Assembly: GCF_013364275.1 (NCBI RefSeq)
Contig: NZ_CP054932.1
Coordinates: 6,262,001 to 6,326,000 of the forward strand
DNA: 64,000 bases
Reading direction: 5' to 3'
From: Actinomadura sp. NAK00032
GTDB taxonomy: Bacteria; Actinomycetota; Actinomycetes; Streptosporangiales; Streptosporangiaceae
Translations under genes and position numbers: made by a program
The notes under the pieces: model-generated
The model's database searches: none
What the model was told of the DNA's origin: nothing
The model's input: only the letters and a program-made list of their open reading frames with translations
In this document: positions 59,206-64,000 of the stretch, in pieces
Layout: each line of letters opens with the position of its first letter
Position numbering within the stretch: position 1 is the stretch's first letter

Positions 59206-60888
59206 TCAGAACACCCCGATGTCGCGCCGGCGGAGCCGGTACGCCGCCGCGGCCACCAGCACGGCCGCGCAGCCCGCGAACCACAGCAGCGGCGCGGCGT
59301 CGACCGGCCCGCCCGGCGCCTTCGGCGTGTGGGTGAACGGCGAGAGGTCGAGCACGGCCTGGTGCAGTTTCAGGCTGGAGCCCAGCTCGGTGAGCAGCAC
59401 GGCACCGATCGCCAGCGCCCACATCGCGGAGGTGAGGCGCGGGAGGTAGGCGTGGACGGCGTAGGCCGCCGCCGCCGTCAGCAGCGCGGCCGGGACCTGG
59501 ACCAGGGCGCCTCCCAGCACCCGGGGGAGCTGCCCGCCCAGGTCGCCGGCGCGCAGCCCGTAGACCAGCCCCGTCAGGAGCCCCGCGGCGATCATGATGG
59601 CCGCGACGCCGAGGGCCGCGGCCGCCAGGTGGGCGGCGGACCACCGCCCCCTCCGGACGGCCCCGGCCAGCACCATGTCCGTGCGGAGCGCGTCCTCCTC
59701 CGCGCGCAGGCGCTGCACGGCGGAGACCGCGTAGACGGCCGTGACCATGCCCGCGATGCTCAGCGTCCAGGCGATCCAGCCGTCGGCGGGCGACGCCGAG
59801 CCGCCGAGCCGCGCGAGCAGTTCGGCGGAGTCGCTGCCCGGCTCGGCCATGTCCTCCATCTCGATGGCGAACGAGCCGAACGCGACCGCGAACAGCGCGA
59901 CGCCGATCCCCCAGCCGATCATCGCGCCGCGCTGCAGCCGCCAGGCCAGCGCCCACGCGGTGCCGAACCGGCCGGTGGCGGTGGCGCGGCCGGGCCGCGC
60001 CGGGATCAGGCCCGCACCCACGTCGCGGCGGACGCCCAGGGCCGCGGCGGCCGCGACGGCCAGGACCGCGCAGGCGAACGGCAGGAGCAGCACCCACCAG
60101 CGCTCCCCGGCGAACGGGCGGACCTGGAACGCCCAGCCGAACGGGGACGCCCAGGACAGGTGCCGCAGCGGGCTCTGCGGGTCGGCGACCAGGCTCGCGT
60201 CGCCGATGGCGCGGAGCACGATCGACGCGCCGAACACGCCGGCGGAGGCTCCGATCGCCGTCCGCGAGTGCTCGAAGACCTGCGCGAACAGCACGCCGAC
60301 CCCGACGAAGAGCCAGCCGACGAGCGTGACGGCCAGTCCGTAGGCGACGCAGCCGGCCGCCGGCAGCCCGAACGCGGCGGTCAGGACGGCCGCGAGCAGC
60401 CCGGCGAGCAGGCCGAGGCCGCCCGCCACCAGCAGCGCGGTCGCCAGCCGGCCCTGCCGGCCCACCGCCGCGGACGAGACGAGCTCGGCCCGGCCCGTCT
60501 CCTCCTCCGCCCGGGTGTACCGCACGGCCAGCAGCAGGCCGGCGAGCGCCACCGCGAACATGACGATGGTGAGCGACTCGGCGACGACGATGCCCCCGAG
60601 CTCGGTCAGCCGGTAGAGCGGGCCGCTGAAGGCGGCCGCCGCGGCGCTGTCCCCGAGGTTCTCGGCGTACGTCCGCCGCTCGGCCGCCTCCTGGTAACCA
60701 CCGGTCACCCCGTTGACCAGCGAGGCCAGGATGCCGAGCGTCAGCAGCGGCCAGACGGCGAGGCGGATGCGGTCGCGCCGCAGCATCATGCGGGTGAGCG
60801 CGCCGCAGCCGGCGATGTCGGGACCGCGGCGCCCGCGGCGCCCGGCGGCCCGGCTCGGCGGGGCGGCGGCCGGCGCCCGGGCGGTCAC
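59206..60888 (-). CDS. ABC exporter permease, polyketide-antibiotic exporter type
   Basis: The 560-residue membrane protein has about twelve helices in two halves. It resembles the large single-chain permeases annotated as exporters of polyketide antibiotics: LTRMMLRRDRIRLAVWPLL at the start, YTRAEEETGRAELVSSAAVGR, and the second half LAWRLQRGAMIGWGIGVALF with LRAEEDALRTDMVLAGAVRR. The GTG overlaps the ATPase stop (GTGA). Its own stop lies 2 bp from the convergent methyltransferase stop. Confidence 0.9.
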   Translation of the reverse strand: MTARAPAAAPPSRAAGRRGRRGPDIAGCGALTRMMLRRDRIRLAVWPLLTLGILASLVNGVTGGYQEAAERRTYAENLGDSAAAAAFSGPLYRLTELGGIVVAESLTIVMFAVALAGLLLAVRYTRAEEETGRAELVSSAAVGRQGRLATALLVAGGLGLLAGLLAAVLTAAFGLPAAGCVAYGLAVTLVGWLFVGVGVLFAQVFEHSRTAIGASAGVFGASIVLRAIGDASLVADPQSPLRHLSWASPFGWAFQVRPFAGERWWVLLLPFACAVLAVAAAAALGVRRDVGAGLIPARPGRATATGRFGTAWALAWRLQRGAMIGWGIGVALFAVAFGSFAIEMEDMAEPGSDSAELLARLGGSASPADGWIAWTLSIAGMVTAVYAVSAVQRLRAEEDALRTDMVLAGAVRRGRWSAAHLAAAALGVAAIMIAAGLLTGLVYGLRAGDLGGQLPRVLGGALVQVPAALLTAAAAYAVHAYLPRLTSAMWALAIGAVLLTELGSSLKLHQAVLDLSPFTHTPKAPGGPVDAAPLLWFAGCAAVLVAAAAYRLRRRDIGVF

Positions 60889-61805
60889 AGCGCCGCCCCC
60901 GCGCTCGGCGCCGCCGCCCCGGACCGGTAGTGGCGCAGGAACATCTCCTCCAGCGAGGGCGGCTGGCTGACCAGCTCGCGGATGTCGTACGGCGCCAGGC
61001 GCTCCAGCACCGCCCCGATCCGGCCGGACTCGACCTGGCACGACAGCCAGCCGTCCGCGACGGCGACCTCGTGGGCGCCGGGCAGGTCGAGGGGCTCCGC
61101 CGTGCCCGGCGGACGGCCGAGCAGCACCCGGACGCGGGTCCGGGTAAGGTGCCGGAGCTCGTCGAGCGTTCCCGTCTCGACGATGCCGCCCTCCCGGATG
61201 ATGGTGATCCGCTCGCAGAGCTGCTCGACCTCGGCGAGGATGTGGCTGGCCAGGAAGACGGTGCGGCCCGCGCGGCGCTCCTCGGCCACGCAGTCCTTGA
61301 AGACCTCCGCCATGAGCGGGTCCAGGCCCGAGGTGGGCTCGTCGAGGATCAGCAGCTCGACCCGCGAGGCGAGCGCCGCGACCAGCGCGACCTTCTGCCG
61401 GTTGCCCTTGGAGTAGGTCCGCGCCTTCTTGCGCGGGTCGAGTTCGAACCGCTCGAGCAGGTCGTCGCGGCGGGCGGTGTCGAGACCGCCGCGCAGCCGG
61501 CCGAGCAGGTCGATGATCTCGCCGCCGGAGATGTTCGGCCACAGGCTGACGTCTCCCGGCACGTAGGCGAGCCGCCGGTGCAGCCGCGTGGCGTCCCGCC
61601 ACGGGTCGCCGTCCAGCAGCCGGACGGATCCGGCGTCGGCCCGCAGCAGGCCCAGCAGCACCCGGATCGTGGTGCTCTTGCCCGCCCCGTTGGGCCCCAG
61701 GAAGCCGTGCACTTCTCCGGCCTGGACGCCGAGGTCGATGCCTGCGAGCGCGGTGGTCGCGCCGAAGCGCTTGACCAGGCCCTCGGTCTGGAACGCGTAG
61801 TTCAT
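60885..61805 (-). CDS. ABC exporter ATPase partner of the polyketide exporter permease
   Basis: The 306-residue ATPase has Walker A GPNGAGKST, signature YSKGNRQKVALVAAL (a variant with KGN in place of the usual SGG), Walker B LLILDEPTSGLDP and H-loop LASHILAEVEQL. The C-terminus ends with PPSLEEMFLRHY. The ATG at 61805 (MNYAFQTEGLVKRFG) aligns with the DrrA-type start; an in-frame ATG six codons upstream is less likely. Copy B of the shared control element is 24 bp upstream. Confidence 0.93.
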   Translation of the reverse strand: MNYAFQTEGLVKRFGATTALAGIDLGVQAGEVHGFLGPNGAGKSTTIRVLLGLLRADAGSVRLLDGDPWRDATRLHRRLAYVPGDVSLWPNISGGEIIDLLGRLRGGLDTARRDDLLERFELDPRKKARTYSKGNRQKVALVAALASRVELLILDEPTSGLDPLMAEVFKDCVAEERRAGRTVFLASHILAEVEQLCERITIIREGGIVETGTLDELRHLTRTRVRVLLGRPPGTAEPLDLPGAHEVAVADGWLSCQVESGRIGAVLERLAPYDIRELVSQPPSLEEMFLRHYRSGAAAPSAGAAL

Positions 61806-61829
61806 GACCGCGCAGCCTGCCAACCGCCA

Positions 61830-61858
61830 CTGGCATCGCGCCTACAGACGGCTGGCAG
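61830..61858. promoter_or_regulatory. Cluster control element, copy B
   Basis: This is the partner of the element at 55474-55502, in the same orientation and at nearly the same distance (24 versus 23 bp) from its ATPase start. The heptamers CTGGCAT and CTGGCAG are 22 bp apart. It lies between the epoxide hydrolase stop and the exporter ATPase start, so it probably drives the exporter independently. Confidence 0.6.
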
Positions 61859-61884
61859 TCCTCCCGCATCGCCCGGCGGCGGGA

Positions 61885-61927
61885 CGGGCGGCGCGGCGGG
61901 CGGCGCGGCGGGCGGCGCGGCGGGCGG
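61885..61927. repeat. Tandem 12-bp GC repeat, 3.6 copies
   Basis: The unit CGGGCGGCGCGG is repeated without mismatch up to 2 bp before the epoxide hydrolase stop codon on the other strand. It may act as a G/C-rich transcription pause or be a slippage product. Confidence 0.85.
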
Positions 61928-61928
61928 C

Positions 61929-62876
61929 TCAGTCAAGGGAGCCCACGAACCGCAGCATCGCGTCGTTGACCTCGTCGGGGCGCTCCTGCTGGGTCCAGTG
62001 CCCGCATCCCGGCAGCATCACCATCTCGCGCAGGTCGGGCACCGCCCGGGCTGACACCGGCTCGGCCGGCAGCATGCCGAGGGTCATGTCCCGGTCGCCG
62101 ACGATGTAGAGCGCCGGGGCCCGCACCGGGACGCCGTGCCACGGGGCGGTGAGGGCCCAGTTCCGGTCGAGGTTGCGGTACCAGTTCAGCCCGCCGGTGA
62201 AGCCCGCCTCCGCGAACTCGGTCACGTAGACGTCGATGTCCTCCTCGGTGAGCCAGGGGGGCAGCTTCTCCGGGTCCGGGCACAGGTCCAGGAAGCCGCC
62301 GCCTTCGGGCACGACCATGGAACCGCCCTGCGGCCCGTCCCCGGACGGCGCGTACAGGACGCGGCGGAACGTGTCGTAGAGGTCGCGGGAGAGTTCGGCG
62401 TCGGCGACGCCCGGCTTCTGGAAGTAGAGCATGTAGTACCCGTCCCCCAGGCCGACCCGCATGAGCGGGGTCATGGGGGCGGGCGTCCGGGGCAGGTAGG
62501 GGATGCTCAGCCCGATCACGCCGCGCACGCGGTCGGGCCGGAGCAGCGCCGTGTGCCAGGCGACGCCGCCGCCCCAGTCGTGGCCGGCGACCACCGCGCG
62601 CTCCTCGCCGAGCGCGTCGAGGATCCCGACGACGTCGCCGACCAGATGCATGATCGTGTAGTCCTCGACGTTCGCCGGCCGGTCGCTGCGCGCGTATCCG
62701 CGTTGGTCGGGCGCGACCACGTGGTATCCCGCCCGCGCCAGCGCGGTCAGCTGGTGCCGCCACGAATACCAGCACTCCGGAAAACCGTGGATCAGCAGGA
62801 CCAGCGGCCCGGTCCCCGCCTCCGCGATATGCAGCCGAATTCCGTTCACCCTGACAAAGCGATGGGTGATCTCCAC
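61929..62876 (-). CDS. Alpha/beta-hydrolase, epoxide hydrolase family
   Basis: The 315-residue enzyme has the oxyanion motif HGFPECWYSWRHQL (30-43), nucleophile Asp100 in GHDWGGGVAWH, and C-terminal catalytic His293 in GCGHWTQQERP. An Asp nucleophile rather than Ser, plus the HGxP motif and Tyr-bearing cap segments (YYMLYF, NWYRNLD), point to a soluble epoxide hydrolase. It might open an epoxide made by the nearby P450. The GTG at 62876 has AGGAGG 8 bp upstream. Confidence 0.9.
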   Translation of the reverse strand: MEITHRFVRVNGIRLHIAEAGTGPLVLLIHGFPECWYSWRHQLTALARAGYHVVAPDQRGYARSDRPANVEDYTIMHLVGDVVGILDALGEERAVVAGHDWGGGVAWHTALLRPDRVRGVIGLSIPYLPRTPAPMTPLMRVGLGDGYYMLYFQKPGVADAELSRDLYDTFRRVLYAPSGDGPQGGSMVVPEGGGFLDLCPDPEKLPPWLTEEDIDVYVTEFAEAGFTGGLNWYRNLDRNWALTAPWHGVPVRAPALYIVGDRDMTLGMLPAEPVSARAVPDLREMVMLPGCGHWTQQERPDEVNDAMLRFVGSLD

Positions 62877-63057
62877 CGTGCCGCCCTCCTGGTCACTCGT
62901 CGACTCCGCCGATTTACCACAGCGCGCTGAAGGACCACTCAAGGAGAAATGGGGCGGGCGTCCCGGTTCTCAGGAGAGCAATTTGGAAACTTCCCCCGCG
63001 GCTTCTCGGCAGCACACACTCACTGGAACAGCGGTAAGCGTCGAAAGGTGCCGTGAG

Positions 63058-64000
63058 ATGACGCAGCAGGATGAGGGGATCTTCGCCGCGCGGCCGGACG
63101 GGTCGCCTCCGCCGGAGTTCGCCGAACGCAGGCGGGAGTCCCCGCTCGCGCCCGTCATGATGCCGAGCGGCGACGAGGCGGTGCTGGCCGTCCGCTACGC
63201 GGACGTGCACGCCGTGCTGACCAATCCCGCGTTCAGCCGGGCGGCGCTGCTCGCGCCGGACGCGCCGCGGATCCTGCCGGGCGAGGAGTTCGGCGAGGAC
63301 CCCAACGCGCTCACCAACATGGACCCGCCCCGGCACACCCGGATCCGCCGCATCCTGAGCGACATCTTCAGCCCGCGCCATGTCAAGACCTGGCATCCGA
63401 AGATCGTCGCGATCACCGAGCGGCTGACCGGCGACCTGGTCGCCGCGGGCCCCCCGGCCGACCTCATCGCGGCGTTCACGCTGCCGCTGCCGATCCAGAT
63501 CATGTGCGAGCTGCTCGGCGTCCCGCCGGCCGACCGGGAGCGGTTCCGGACCTGGACCGACATGATCATTTCGAGCACCGCGTTCACGGTGGAGGAGCGC
63601 GTCGCCGCGGCGACGGAGTTCTCCGGATACGTCCGCGACCTGATCGACGGGCGCCGCGGCCGGGACGGCGACGCGCTGATCGACGCGCTGATCAGCGCGC
63701 ATGACGAGGGGGAGCGGCTCAGCGAGGCGGAGCTGGTCCACCTGACGGTGATGCTGATCATGGCCGGGTACGAGACGACGGCGAGCGTGCTGGCGCGCGG
63801 CGTGCTGAGCCTGCTGACCACCGACCAGTACCGGGTGCTGCGCGACGAGCCGGAGATCATCCCGACCGCCGTGGAGGAGCTGCTCCGCTACGGGATGCCC
63901 GGCGACGGCGGGCTCCTGCGAATGGCGACCAAGGACGTGGAGCTGCCGTCGGGGACCGTGCGCGCGGGCCAGGCCGTCATGCCCTCGATGGCCTCGGCGA
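63058..64000 (+). CDS. Cytochrome P450 (3' truncated by window edge)
   Basis: The open frame of 314 residues runs off the window. It has the bacterial P450 order: LTNMDPPRHTRIRRILSDIFSP (C-helix), LPIQIMCELLGVP, the I-helix oxygen-activation motif MAGYETTAS (~235-242), and the K-helix ExxR in VEELLRYG (~272-278). The heme-Cys loop lies beyond 64000. It is divergent from the epoxide hydrolase. As the outermost gene seen, it shows that the cluster continues to the right. It would be a tailoring hydroxylase or epoxidase. Confidence 0.92.
   Translation, partial: MTQQDEGIFAARPDGSPPPEFAERRRESPLAPVMMPSGDEAVLAVRYADVHAVLTNPAFSRAALLAPDAPRILPGEEFGEDPNALTNMDPPRHTRIRRILSDIFSPRHVKTWHPKIVAITERLTGDLVAAGPPADLIAAFTLPLPIQIMCELLGVPPADRERFRTWTDMIISSTAFTVEERVAAATEFSGYVRDLIDGRRGRDGDALIDALISAHDEGERLSEAELVHLTVMLIMAGYETTASVLARGVLSLLTTDQYRVLRDEPEIIPTAVEELLRYGMPGDGGLLRMATKDVELPSGTVRAGQAVMPSMASA

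Overview
The window is a 64 kb piece of a very GC-rich actinomycete chromosome. Dense genes, frequent GTG starts, ATGA/GTGA stop-start overlaps, an actinobacterial coproporphyrin-type heme set (hemE, hemY/cgoX, hemQ) and an IdeR/DtxR iron box all support this. Antibiotic-type ABC exporters and deoxysugar genes suggest a filamentous genus such as Actinomadura or a relative. The genus is an inference from gene content, and no rRNA or tRNA was seen.

Positions 1-5.6 kb hold the tail of an NAD(P)-binding/DUF2867 protein, a divergent methyltransferase/MerR pair around a clear operator, a TetR-MFS-TetR drug-efflux block with two palindromic operators, and msrA. Positions 5.6-29.5 kb are mostly housekeeping: a YhiM-like (DUF2776) membrane protein, a DeoR regulator, DUF4262, GNAT, the glycogen debranching enzyme glgX, two convergent RibD-type reductases, an ATP-dependent DNA ligase and a LigD-type polymerase (a split NHEJ pair), a Tat-exported PhoD phosphatase, a HelD-type RNA polymerase ATPase, a FadR-type regulator, leuA with a Leu-rich leader peptide, an S15 peptidase, a metallo-beta-lactamase-fold protein, msrB, and hemQ-hemY.

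Positions 29.5-46.2 kb contain two tandem secreted paralogues and a DUF4349 lipoprotein lying between hemY and hemE. These are followed by DUF3000, RNase D, an iron permease behind an iron box, and a four-gene MacAB-like efflux operon (lipoprotein, adaptor, ATPase, FtsX-type permease). A sigma-region-2-like membrane protein and an OmpR/HK two-component system come next. The two-component operon and the efflux operon share an identical 12-mer in the same orientation upstream of each, so they probably form one regulatory circuit. An acyl-CoA synthetase ends this part.

From about 46.3 kb to the right edge lies the start of a natural-product cluster. It has an RmlB-type NDP-glucose 4,6-dehydratase, TetR and MarR regulators, an ABM-domain protein, a broken SDR remnant and a SnoaL-like protein. 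A tight cassette then follows: flavin nitrososynthase, NDP-sugar aminotransferase and NDP-sugar 3-C-methyltransferase, the signature of a branched nitrosugar (kijanose, evernitrose or decilonitrose type). Next come a DrrAB exporter, a glycosyltransferase, a covalent-flavin oxidase, a methyltransferase, a second two-gene exporter of the polyketide-antibiotic type, an epoxide hydrolase and a P450 cut by the edge. No PKS/NRPS, nucleotidylyltransferase, 2,3-dehydratase or 4-ketoreductase is in view, so the core of the cluster must lie elsewhere, most simply beyond position 64000. The two exporter operons carry a closely matching ~29-bp element 23-24 bp upstream of near-identical gene starts.
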